Source of the DNA: Desulforapulum autotrophicum HRM2
GTDB lineage: Bacteria; Desulfobacterota; Desulfobacteria; Desulfobacterales; Desulfobacteraceae
NCBI RefSeq assembly: GCF_000020365.1
Contig: NC_012108.1
Coordinates: 4,348,001-4,412,000, forward strand
DNA length: 64,000 nt
Reading direction: 5' to 3'
Shown: positions 17,534 to 25,766 of the stretch, piece by piece
Numbering within the stretch: the stretch's first letter is position 1
Layout: each line of letters starts with the position of its first letter
The notes under the pieces: generated by a model
Database searches by the model: none
What the model was told of the DNA's origin: nothing
Seen by the model: only the letters and a program-made list of their open reading frames with translations
Program-made: the position numbers and the translations under genes

Positions 17534-17710
17534 CGATTTGAATACACCCGAACATTCCCAGATGGTGTTCATACATTGCTGGCTTTGACGTCCAAAATCA
17601 AATCCCGGTATTTTTCCTTTGTCATTTTCGACATCACCAAACAGAACCGGACGGAGGAGGCGTTCAGGGCGAATGAGAAAAGATATCAGTCCCTACCGGT
17701 TTTTTTTTGA
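17534..17710 (+). pseudogene. Relic of a PAS sensor protein
   Basis: One frame from 17534 to the TGA at 17708-17710 reads as the C-terminal end of a PAS/PAC domain: FEYTRTFPDGVHTLLALT, then VIFDITKQNRTEEAFRANEK and RYQSL. This matches the common DITERK...EEALRxSEERYRSL junction of sensor kinases. There is no start codon, no upstream domain and no kinase afterwards, so it is a degraded fragment. It runs directly into the promoter-like block before the phosphoribosyltransferase. Confidence 0.55.
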
Positions 17711-17760
17711 CAAGAAGCAAGTTCTTATCCTAAAAACTGTGTTTATCATGTATTATGCCC
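17695..17760 (+). promoter_or_regulatory. Promoter-like repeated block (copy b)
   Basis: A T-run, TTGACA at 17707-17712, AGAAGCAAGTTCTTATCC, TAAAAA 18 bases after the -35, and TGTATTAT at 17749-17756. The same order of words recurs at 21574-21635. It lies about 90 bp before a GTG-start gene. Which hexamer is used, and on which strand, is unclear. Confidence 0.4.
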
Positions 17761-17797
17761 TGGAAGACAATGGAATAATTTTTTTTAGGAGGAATAC

Positions 17798-18358
17798 GTG
17801 AAAGAAGCAGAAACATTTCGTTTAGAACTGAGCCCGGATTTCAGCCGGGATCTACCGATCCTCAAACTCCGCGGCAGTGAACATAAAATTGCTTCATTTG
17901 TGATGCTGGGAGATGTGGAACTCAACAAAAAGTGTGCCGCCCTTCTGGTGGAAAAAATGAAGGAGAAAAACCTTCTGGAAAAATTTGATTATCTGGTGAC
18001 CCTGGAGGCCAAGGGAATTACATTGACCCACGAGGTTGCAGATATTCTCAACTTTCCCCGTTTCGTTGTGATCCGGAAAACGCCCAAAAAATATATGCAG
18101 CGGCCGTTGATGGTGCCGTCGGAGTCCATTACCAGCGGTAAGGATCAGACCATCGTTCTGGACGGCCTGGATATTGACCGACTCAGGGGGAAAAAGGTCT
18201 GCCTTGTGGAAGATGTGATTGCCACAGGAGGGTCTGTGGAGGCGGCCTGTGACCTGCTCAATGCCATTGGTGCACAAGTCACGGTGATTGCCGCTGTTCT
18301 GCTGAAAGGAAAATTTGAAGATCCCCGCCTGCTCTACCTGGCTGCGCCGGAAATGTAA
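17798..18358 (+). CDS. Adenine phosphoribosyltransferase-like protein
   Basis: PRTase-fold protein of 186 residues. The PRPP-binding loop VCLVEDVIATGGSV is at about 134-147, and the purine-PRTase stretches YLVTLEAKGITLTHEVA and FVVIRKTPKKYM are present. The family converts a base and PRPP to the nucleotide. The specificity is not certain; adenine or xanthine PRTase-like are both possible. The start is GTG at 17798, strongly supported by AGGAGG five bases upstream. It is transcribed alone, converging on the second TRAP operon, and the two are separated by a shared hairpin terminator. Confidence 0.78.
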   Translation: MKEAETFRLELSPDFSRDLPILKLRGSEHKIASFVMLGDVELNKKCAALLVEKMKEKNLLEKFDYLVTLEAKGITLTHEVADILNFPRFVVIRKTPKKYMQRPLMVPSESITSGKDQTIVLDGLDIDRLRGKKVCLVEDVIATGGSVEAACDLLNAIGAQVTVIAAVLLKGKFEDPRLLYLAAPEM

Positions 18359-18369
18359 CCGCCACCCAG

Positions 18370-18408
18370 AAAAAAATAAAGGGAGTCATGGAAGACACCA
18401 TGACTCCC
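18370..18408 (-). terminator. Rho-independent terminator of the second TRAP operon
   Basis: Perfect 11-bp stem 18381-18391 with 18398-18408 and a six-base loop. On the minus strand it is followed by TTTATTTTTTT. It lies 22 bp after the dctP stop. It may also slow transcription arriving from the phosphoribosyltransferase side. Confidence 0.88.
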
Positions 18409-18430
18409 TCTGGTTATTCACTGGGATGCT

Positions 18431-19444
18431 CTATTTGCTCATTTCCCGCTCATAGGTTTCCAGCACTTCTTTTCCACTGTCACCCGCCATTTTTATATAA
18501 ATATCTTTCACAGGCTTCATGATGGCTTTAAACTCGGCCACGGCATCAGCAGAAAGCACTGTAACCGTGGTGCCCTTGTGTGCCCTGATCTTTTCTTCGT
18601 TTTCCTTGTCAATTTTAAGCTCGGCTTCCAGCTGATAGGGCAGGATTTCGTGGGCCGTTTTGATGACAATATCCCTATAGTCGGCAGGCAGACCGGAAAG
18701 CATGGCTTTGTTCATGAAAAAGATCGTGGCCAGGTAGGCGTGATTACTCTCGACAATATACTTCTGGACTTCATAGAATTTCATTTCACCAATGGCCCAG
18801 AACGGATTCTCTTCACCGTCCACGGTCCCAAGCTGCAATGCCGTATACACCTCATGATAATTGATGGGGACGGGAGTTGCACCCAGCAGCTTATAGCTTT
18901 CCACGATCAAGGGTGATGCCATGGTGCGAATTTTCTGCCCTTTGAAATCAGCGGGCACGTTGATGGGTTTATTTGAAGTAAACTGTTTGGGTGCATGGGG
19001 AAGAACAGCCAACAGTTCAATATCTTTTTCTGAGAAGTCCTTGTTCAGTACGTTGATAGCCGGACCGTTAACGATTCTGGCCATTTCATGGATATCCCCG
19101 GGGAATAAAAACGGAATCGTAAAGATCTGCACCTCGGGAACGATGGTTGCCACGTGCCCTGCCGGGAGCATGGCCATTGAGATGGCACCACTTTGAACCA
19201 TCTGGGCCTGGTCCGCAGCCGCGCCCAGCTCCGAATTCGGATGAATCACGATCTCGATATCACCATTGGTTCTTTCTGAAATAAGCTCGGCAAATTTCAA
19301 TGCTGCCAGATGGGTGGATACATTGGTGGGTTCTGTATGCCCCAGGGTAAATGTATGTTTGGCTTTGGCAAAGGTTGTACCGCAGACGCCAAAGGTGAGA
19401 CTGAGGCAGACGGCAAGGATCCGGGTCAAATTCATTTTTTTCAT
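18431..19444 (-). CDS. dctP: TRAP transporter periplasmic binding protein (second system)
   Basis: 337 residues from the ATG at 19444, which has GGAAG eight bases upstream and starts a good signal peptide (MKKMNLTRILAVCLSLTFG, cleavage near TFAKA). An upstream frame extension to 19519 is discarded. DctP landmarks: LGHTEPTNVSTHLAALKFAE, QMVQSGAISMAML, IPFLFPG, KIRTMASPLIVESYKLLGA and ALQLGTVDGEENP. This is the last gene of a Q-M-P operon, unlike the P-Q-M order of the first TRAP system. The ligand is unknown. Confidence 0.92.
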   Translation of the reverse strand: MKKMNLTRILAVCLSLTFGVCGTTFAKAKHTFTLGHTEPTNVSTHLAALKFAELISERTNGDIEIVIHPNSELGAAADQAQMVQSGAISMAMLPAGHVATIVPEVQIFTIPFLFPGDIHEMARIVNGPAINVLNKDFSEKDIELLAVLPHAPKQFTSNKPINVPADFKGQKIRTMASPLIVESYKLLGATPVPINYHEVYTALQLGTVDGEENPFWAIGEMKFYEVQKYIVESNHAYLATIFFMNKAMLSGLPADYRDIVIKTAHEILPYQLEAELKIDKENEEKIRAHKGTTVTVLSADAVAEFKAIMKPVKDIYIKMAGDSGKEVLETYEREMSK

Positions 19445-19515
19445 CGTTAACACTTCCTTTCTTTTAACAGTTGATTGATTAAAAAAAAACACGCACTGCC
19501 TTATCCCCAGGGATT

Positions 19516-20793
19516 TCAAAGCAGTAATCTGGGTAAAAAAGTAACCATCTCGGGAAATACCGTCAGTACCAGCAGAACAATTATGCCGCAGATGACAAAG
19601 GGTCCCACCCCCTTGACCACCGTATTGAACGGCAACCTGAAAATAGCGCAGGCAGTAAACAGATCAACCCCAAAGGGCGGGGTCGCAGAACCGATGGCCG
19701 CATTCAGGGTGATCAAGACCCCCAGGTGAACAGGGTCGATGCCCAGCGCCTTTATAACCGGCAAAAACAACGGCGTAATCACAACAACGGCGGAAATAGG
19801 GTTAAAAAACATCAACGCAATAAAAAAGGTGACGTTGATCAGGAGCAGCAAAGCCAGGGGTGACGAATTCAGACCGATGATAAAGGTAGATACCGTCAGG
19901 GGAATCCTTGATATGGTCAACAGCCATACCATGGCTTCAGCCCCGCCGATGAGGACGAACACCAGTGCCGTGGTGGTCCCGGATTTTAAAGCAATCGCCC
20001 CCATATCTTTTATTGTTATGGAACGGAAAACAAATGTTTCCATGATGAAACTATATCCCACAGCAACGGCCGCCGCTTCCGTTGGACTGAATGTCCCTGA
20101 ATAAATCCCCCCGATAATAATCAAGGTAAAGCCCAGCGGGCCAATGGCCTCAATGGTTGCCTGCTTCAGGTTACCGAAAGTGGGCTTTTGATTTTTTGGA
20201 ATATTATTTTTTTTTGCCCAATACCAGGAATAGACCATGAATGCCAACCCCAGGAGTAAACCGGGAATAATCCCTGCAATAAACAGGCTTGAAATTGACG
20301 TCCCTGTGACCACGCCATAGACGATTAACATGATACTTGGCGGAATCAATTGGGAAACGTCACTTGCATTTACGATCAGGGCCGTGGCAAAAGAACGGGA
20401 ATACCCCCGTTTGATAAGGGTGGGGTACATATTTGACCCAATGGCAGCCACCGTGGCCTGGGTTGATCCGGAAACCGCACCAAAAATAAGGGATGCCAAT
20501 ATGGTTGTATGGGCAAGTCCACCCGTAAGGTGCCCCACAAGCACCTCGGCAAACCGGGTAAGCCGTTTAGCCATTTCTCCTTTGAGCATGATATCCGCCG
20601 CCAGTATGAACAGTGGTACTGCAGTAAGGGGAAAAGGGCTGATGCCTCCAATCATTCGCTGTACAAGGGTAAAGATGGGAATATGACTTTGAAAAAAGGC
20701 CAGGGCCGTGACAGACGGAACCATCATGACCATGAACATGGGAAACCCCAGGATCAGCAGAACAACCAGTGATGCGACTAAATACGATGCCAT
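19516..20793 (-). CDS. dctM: TRAP transporter large permease (second system)
   Basis: 425 hydrophobic residues of the DctM family: FPMFMVMMVPSVTALAFF at the N-terminus, SDVSQLIPPSIMLIVYG, GTFSPTEAAAVAVGYSF and a TPPFGVDLFTACAIFRLP near the C-terminus. AAGGAG lies six bases before the ATG at 20793. It lies 18 bp behind dctQ and 71 bp before dctP. Cation-coupled uptake of an organic anion is the family role. Confidence 0.92.
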   Translation of the reverse strand: MASYLVASLVVLLILGFPMFMVMMVPSVTALAFFQSHIPIFTLVQRMIGGISPFPLTAVPLFILAADIMLKGEMAKRLTRFAEVLVGHLTGGLAHTTILASLIFGAVSGSTQATVAAIGSNMYPTLIKRGYSRSFATALIVNASDVSQLIPPSIMLIVYGVVTGTSISSLFIAGIIPGLLLGLAFMVYSWYWAKKNNIPKNQKPTFGNLKQATIEAIGPLGFTLIIIGGIYSGTFSPTEAAAVAVGYSFIMETFVFRSITIKDMGAIALKSGTTTALVFVLIGGAEAMVWLLTISRIPLTVSTFIIGLNSSPLALLLLINVTFFIALMFFNPISAVVVITPLFLPVIKALGIDPVHLGVLITLNAAIGSATPPFGVDLFTACAIFRLPFNTVVKGVGPFVICGIIVLLVLTVFPEMVTFLPRLLL

Positions 20794-20811
20794 GGGAAAC
20801 TCCTTTTCAAC

Positions 20812-21318
20812 CTATTCCGGTTTTTCCAACCCGTAATAGATGCCTTTATGGGTCAGGTTTTTAAAAAAACCACCCACATAGTAGATGCCGGTCAAAAAGA
20901 ACCCCACGGGTGTTGCAGCATACATATACCAGATGGGAATTCTAAGGGCAGGGGTAACCTGCCCCCGGGTGAAAACACTTTGGGTAAGTTGGAAAGAATA
21001 GATGGCCAATAAAAGACAAAAACATCCAGTGAACAGACAGATCCCGGTTATCAGTTTTTTTCTTTTCTCCATTGAAATGGTATCGAGCACGGCAGACATC
21101 AATATGTGGTTTCCTTGTCTGGCGCACAATGCCATACCGCAGAAAGTCAGCCAGACAACGGTGAATTGGGCTATCTCTTCACCCCCGACCATGACAATGT
21201 TCAGGTGTCTGCAAAGCACTGAGGCTAAAAGAATCACAGCCATGATGAGCATACACGATGAAACGATTGTCTTTTCAATTTGAAAAAGCCCAGCATCAAT
21301 TAAGCTAAAGAGTTTCAT
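20812..21318 (-). CDS. dctQ: TRAP transporter small permease (second system)
   Basis: 168 residues from the ATG at 21318 with four hydrophobic segments (for example TIVSSCMLIMAVILLASVLC and IAQFTVVWLTFCGMALCARQ). GGA lies just upstream. An open frame reaches 21375 but adds an unlikely charged extension. It is the first gene of the Q-M-P operon. Confidence 0.88.
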   Translation of the reverse strand: MKLFSLIDAGLFQIEKTIVSSCMLIMAVILLASVLCRHLNIVMVGGEEIAQFTVVWLTFCGMALCARQGNHILMSAVLDTISMEKRKKLITGICLFTGCFCLLLAIYSFQLTQSVFTRGQVTPALRIPIWYMYAATPVGFFLTGIYYVGGFFKNLTHKGIYYGLEKPE

Positions 21319-21573
21319 ATTTCCTTTATTACTTTTGTTTAAACAAAAAAAACAAGTATCCTTTTTTCTCCACACATTGCAAGTTTTTTATACAAAAACA
21401 AAAAAATTTCAATAATGTTCTATCCGGTTTCTACCCGCAACAAACAGAACTCAACTTTCGGAGTTAAACCTTGGTGGACGAAGCCGGGCTTTTTTTATTG
21501 AACCTTATTATAATGAAATTATTGTTAAACCAGAGAAAAAGGCAATAAGGAAAGCCTGACCCCATATACTACC
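21319..21573. other. Intergenic upstream region of the second TRAP operon
   Basis: AT-rich. Contains AACTC-N8-GAGTT at 21449-21466, whose AACTCAACTTTCGG half recurs at 47685. A GC-rich word followed by a T-run lies near 21482-21497. No gene seen. Confidence 0.4.
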
Positions 21574-21635
21574 GATTTTTTTTAACAAGAAGCAGGTTCC
21601 TATCCTAGGATTTTAATTGTATTATACGCTATGGC
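21574..21635 (+). promoter_or_regulatory. Promoter-like repeated block (copy c)
   Basis: A T-run, TTAACA, AGAAGCAGGTTCCTATCC, TAGGAT, then TTGTATTATACG, in the same order and spacing as 17695-17760. It lies about 80 bp before the epimerase-type gene. On the other strand the same block reads TATAATACAA, so a divergent use is possible. Confidence 0.4.
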
Positions 21636-21714
21636 TTGTTAATCTGGTTTTTCCTTGGCCCGCAAAACGATTACTTTTGCCGGGAATTGTTAATTCAAGC
21701 TAAAAAAGAGTCGA

Positions 21715-22677
21715 ATGAAAAATATTCTGATTATCGGTGCAACAGGACAGATAGGCTCCGAACTGACCATGGAATTAAGAAGGCGCTATGGCAACGACCA
21801 CGTGGTTGCCGGATACAGGAACAGTAAGCCTTCGGATGCCCTGGCAGACTCAGGCCCCCTTGAAAGAGTGGACATTACAAACGCTCAACGGCTCAACGAA
21901 ATTGTCAAACGACATGGGATTGATACCATTTACAACCTGGCGGCACTGTTATCAGCCATTGCGGAAGACAGACCCCAAGCCGCATGGCATATAGGCATAA
22001 ACGGGCTCTACAATGTATTGGAAACCGCCCGGGAAAATGGATGTGCAGTATTTTTTCCAAGTTCCATCGGTTCCTTTGGCCCGTCAACCCCACGGGTGAA
22101 CACCCCCCAGGAGACCATTCAACGCCCCACGACCATGTACGGGGTAACCAAGGTCACAGGGGAATTATTGAGCGATTATTATCACAGACGATTTGGTTTA
22201 GACACACGGGGCGTGCGTTACCCTGGAATTATCTCATCCGTGACCCTGCCCGGTGGTGGAACAACGGACTATGCCGTTGAAATCTTCTACGCGGCCATCA
22301 AACACAAAAAGTTTGTCTGTCCTTTACCCAGGGGTGCTTTCCTGGACATGATGTACATGCCCGATGCGTTAAACTGTGCCATTGATTTAATGGAAGCCGA
22401 CCCTTCAAAACTGATTCACAGAAATGCGTTTAACGTTTCCGCCATGAGTTTTGATCCTGAAATTCTGGCAGCTGAAATAAAACGACACATGCCTGACTTT
22501 GAGATGACCTACAATATTGATCCAAAAAAACAGGCCATTGCGGCCTCATGGCCAAACAACATGGATGATTCAGCGGCCCGTTCAGAGTGGGGATGGAAGC
22601 CTGAATACAACTTTAAAGAGATGGTCTCGGATATGATGGAAAAGGTCAGCGCCAAGCTGGCGATAGCCTATAAATAG
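21715..22677 (+). CDS. SDR-type L-threonine 3-dehydrogenase
   Basis: NAD-dependent extended short-chain dehydrogenase of 320 residues. Nucleotide-binding GATGQIGSEL is at 8-17, and the catalytic pair Tyr142/Lys146 is in MYGVTKVTGE. PSSIGSFGP, GVRYPGI, GGGTTDYAVEI and MYMPD match the short-chain threonine dehydrogenases, which oxidise threonine to 2-amino-3-ketobutyrate. The usual partner, 2-amino-3-ketobutyrate CoA ligase, is not beside it. It is a single-gene unit divergent from the TRAP operon and convergent with a hybrid kinase. A UDP-sugar epimerase is the main alternative, but the motifs fit the TDH group better. Confidence 0.82.
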   Translation: MKNILIIGATGQIGSELTMELRRRYGNDHVVAGYRNSKPSDALADSGPLERVDITNAQRLNEIVKRHGIDTIYNLAALLSAIAEDRPQAAWHIGINGLYNVLETARENGCAVFFPSSIGSFGPSTPRVNTPQETIQRPTTMYGVTKVTGELLSDYYHRRFGLDTRGVRYPGIISSVTLPGGGTTDYAVEIFYAAIKHKKFVCPLPRGAFLDMMYMPDALNCAIDLMEADPSKLIHRNAFNVSAMSFDPEILAAEIKRHMPDFEMTYNIDPKKQAIAASWPNNMDDSAARSEWGWKPEYNFKEMVSDMMEKVSAKLAIAYK

Positions 22678-22709
22678 ATTACCGGCCTCATTTACGCCTT
22701 ATTTTAAGG

Positions 22710-25364
22710 CTAATCATTATCCAGCACATCCCTCAATTTATCAGCCAGATCTTGTTTTGAGAATGGTTTGTTAATAAAATGTACGCCTTCCTCCAGCACA
22801 CCATGGTGTGCAATCACATTGGCGGTATAGCCTGACATGAAAAGGCATTTCAAATTCGGATACACCTGTAAAACTTTTTCAGCCAATTCCCACCCATTCA
22901 TCTGGGGCATAACAACATCGGTCATGAGTAAATGAATCTTGAAGTCTGCATTCTGGCTCATACGAATTGCCTCATGGGGTGAAGAAGCACCTAGGACTTT
23001 GTAACCCAGGCGTTCGAGCATCGCCGATGTCATCTCAAGGATTGCTCGTTCATCCTCCACCAGCAGGATGGTTTCAGTACCGGAAAAAACGGCTATATCA
23101 CCATTTTTTGTTGTTTTACTGGTTGCAGATGTTTTATGGGGAGGAAGGTAGATCTTAAATGTCGTCCCCATATCTAATTCACTGTAAACATATATGAAAC
23201 CATCGTTCTGCTTGACAATGCCGTAGACCGTCGCGAGCCCGAGCCCGATTCCCCGGCCAGGACCTTTTGTTGTAAAAAAAGGTTCAAAAAGTTTATCAAG
23301 GGTTGCCCTGTCCATTCCAGTACCATTGTCACTGACGGTTAACAAGACATAATCGCCGGGAATAAAACCCACATGTTCCCTGGTATAAGCCTCATCTAAG
23401 GTAATGTTATCAGTCTCTATGGTTATTTTGCCGACACTTTTGATTGCATCCCGTGCATTGATGCATAAATTAGCCAATATCTGGTCAATCTGGGAGGGAT
23501 CCATCTTGACCCATGACAAATTTTTCGCTGGCACCCATTTGATCGAAATATCCTCACCAATCAAACGGTGCAGCATTTTAAGCATCTCCGCTATGACATC
23601 ATTAAGATTGAGCACCTTGGGATCAACGGTCTGTTTGCGTGCAAAGGCCAACAATTGTCGGGTTAAATTAGTGGAACGTTCAGAAGCTTTAAATATTTCT
23701 TTGATTCCTGGGAAAAAAGGATTTGATGGATCCATGTCTTCCAGAATTATTTCCGAATGGCCAAGGATGATACTGAGCATATTGTTGAAGTCGTGGGCCA
23801 CGCCACCTGCAAGCCTGCCGATGGCTTCCATTTTCTGTGCCTGGATCAACTGTGCCTGGAGCATTTGACGCTCTTGTTCGGCTTGCTTACGTTCTGTTAT
23901 TTCGCCGATCAAGCGTGCAGACACGTGGAGTCTACGTTTGGCCAGATCAATAATGTATGGCGGTCTTGATTCATAGCGGTTGGCGTGTTCTAAAAGGTCT
24001 TCAACGCTGACACCGTACTTTTCGGCCAAACCCTGGAGTTTTGCAGGATCCCGCGGAGGATCGCCATAGCCGACGTTGATCGAGCCAACAACTTCCTCAC
24101 CGACAAATATAGGCAATGCATAGACGCGAAGACCGCCTTCGCATTCAATATCGACCGGTTTTCCGGTTTCCATGGCCTTTTTTGAGGCTTTACCCCAGCG
24201 GGATTCATGGCAGCACCATTGACCGCAGCGGAACGCCTCTTGATTGTCATTGGTGTTGCACAGCCGGCGTGACGCCTCGTCAATGAATCGGCACCAATCC
24301 GACACAAAAAGGCCAAGGGCGTAATCCCCATTTTTCTCATACACCGCTGTGAAGGTATCAAGCAGGTCAAGATAGTCGCCGGCAATATCGGACAGCAAAG
24401 TCTGACCCACAGCGTCAAGAATGACACGACAGGTATTGAACTGGGTCAGGTCACCAGAAGCAGAATCAAATTCTGTTCTGCCATTAAATCCTGCTCCACT
24501 TTTCGGGACACTTCGGGTCAGCATCCATTCAATGCGACGGAGGGACTCCTCAGCCTGCTTTTGGTCAGTGATATCCCGGGTTATCGTGGTGTAATTCATA
24601 ACTTTTCCTGTTTCTGGATCCTGGGTCCGAAACAAATCACAAAGAACAGGGATCGCCTTGCCGGTCTTGAAATGTCGAAATCGAGATTCCCCGGCCCAGC
24701 GTCCAGTTAATCCCAGAGAGTGGCGGATGGTCTGCTTGAAAAACGGCAAATCCTCGGGAAAAAACCAGTCATCAATTTTTGTCGTTCTGGCAGCTTCGTC
24801 ACCGTCAAGACCAATCATTTTCTGTCCGGCCGGATTGATGTAAATGATGTTCAAATCAATCTCTGCCACACCTATGAAGTCTTGGCTTCGTTTGATGATA
24901 CCTGCCAGGAGCATATTCTCGTTCTCAATTTTTCTTCGACGGGTTATATCTTGAAAAATACAATGGGTGCACCGGAAATAGCCCTGGTCATTCCGTTGAA
25001 TTTTCCCGTTAAAAGAGACAAGTATGGTTGCCCCGTCTTTTTTAACCATTTCAAATTCAACCCCAAGGATTTCACCAATGGCCTTGAACCTGGGAAAATT
25101 TTCCTTAAAATGGTTCGTCATGTCCCTGGCAAGAAAATCCCCGAAATTTTTACCTATCACTTCACCGCGTGAATATCCAAGCACCTCTAAAAAAGATGCG
25201 TTCACATCAATGATATTTCCATTCTCATCCAGGGACTGGTATGGCATGGGTGCATTCATGAAAAAGCGTTTAAACCTTTCCTCACTCTGTTTCAGCGCTT
25301 CGTTGGATTTTATTGCTTCAAGCAACTTTTGCTCTAACGCTTCATATGTGGGTTTGGAAGTCAT
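22710..25364 (-). CDS. Hybrid sensor histidine kinase with PAS, PAS and PocR domains
   Basis: Cytoplasmic hybrid kinase of 884 residues without obvious membrane helices. PAS domains lie at about 28-140 and 150-270. A PocR ligand-binding domain (about 300-465) shows WCRFIDEASRRLC, CHESRWGKASKKAMETGKPV and CEGGLRVYALPIFVG. HisKA follows with phospho-His524 in GGVAHDFNN, then HATPase (SDNGTGMD, FEPFFTTKGPGRGIGLGL) and a C-terminal receiver with Asp816 and Lys866. PocR domains bind small ligands such as propanediol-like or hydrocarbon compounds in known cases. Only a weak GAGAG precedes the ATG. It is an orphan with no output regulator next to it. Confidence 0.9.
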   Translation of the reverse strand: MTSKPTYEALEQKLLEAIKSNEALKQSEERFKRFFMNAPMPYQSLDENGNIIDVNASFLEVLGYSRGEVIGKNFGDFLARDMTNHFKENFPRFKAIGEILGVEFEMVKKDGATILVSFNGKIQRNDQGYFRCTHCIFQDITRRRKIENENMLLAGIIKRSQDFIGVAEIDLNIIYINPAGQKMIGLDGDEAARTTKIDDWFFPEDLPFFKQTIRHSLGLTGRWAGESRFRHFKTGKAIPVLCDLFRTQDPETGKVMNYTTITRDITDQKQAEESLRRIEWMLTRSVPKSGAGFNGRTEFDSASGDLTQFNTCRVILDAVGQTLLSDIAGDYLDLLDTFTAVYEKNGDYALGLFVSDWCRFIDEASRRLCNTNDNQEAFRCGQWCCHESRWGKASKKAMETGKPVDIECEGGLRVYALPIFVGEEVVGSINVGYGDPPRDPAKLQGLAEKYGVSVEDLLEHANRYESRPPYIIDLAKRRLHVSARLIGEITERKQAEQERQMLQAQLIQAQKMEAIGRLAGGVAHDFNNMLSIILGHSEIILEDMDPSNPFFPGIKEIFKASERSTNLTRQLLAFARKQTVDPKVLNLNDVIAEMLKMLHRLIGEDISIKWVPAKNLSWVKMDPSQIDQILANLCINARDAIKSVGKITIETDNITLDEAYTREHVGFIPGDYVLLTVSDNGTGMDRATLDKLFEPFFTTKGPGRGIGLGLATVYGIVKQNDGFIYVYSELDMGTTFKIYLPPHKTSATSKTTKNGDIAVFSGTETILLVEDERAILEMTSAMLERLGYKVLGASSPHEAIRMSQNADFKIHLLMTDVVMPQMNGWELAEKVLQVYPNLKCLFMSGYTANVIAHHGVLEEGVHFINKPFSKQDLADKLRDVLDND

Positions 25365-25654
25365 AAAATCATTTCTCTCTTTTGCATGTTCAACAATTCC
25401 AATTTACTGCCCCTGGATTGCACTGTCACAGCATCACCCCACAGCCATGATTTACGCCTGATTTGAATGGCCATCCTTTAACAAGGTCTCAATGTTTTCA
25501 ACGAATGACCCACCAAAAGGTTATTAAGTGTTCCTTTTTTCTGGCGATCGGAATTAAATAACCCTAAATACCCTATAAAAAATAATTCTACAAGACAAAG
25601 CAATCGTAAAAAAAATAATCGGATTTTAAATGCAATGCCCAGTGATTTTAACTA
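25365..25654. other. Intergenic, no gene seen
   Basis: AT-rich divergent region between the kinase and the aminotransferase. No convincing frame or repeat. The aminotransferase promoter lies at its right end. Confidence 0.45.
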
Positions 25655-25683
25655 TTGACAATGGTTTCATTTAAAACGATATT
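25655..25683 (+). promoter_or_regulatory. Sigma-70 promoter of the aminotransferase
   Basis: TTGACA at 25655-25660, a 17-base spacer and GATATT at 25678-25683, about 80 bp before the start codon. Confidence 0.55.
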
Positions 25684-25766
25684 TTGCAGCACTGTAAATG
25701 AACCAAAAGGCAAGCAATTTCGTTCAAGTTATAAAATTTGCGGCCTAGGATAGGAGACGAATAAAT

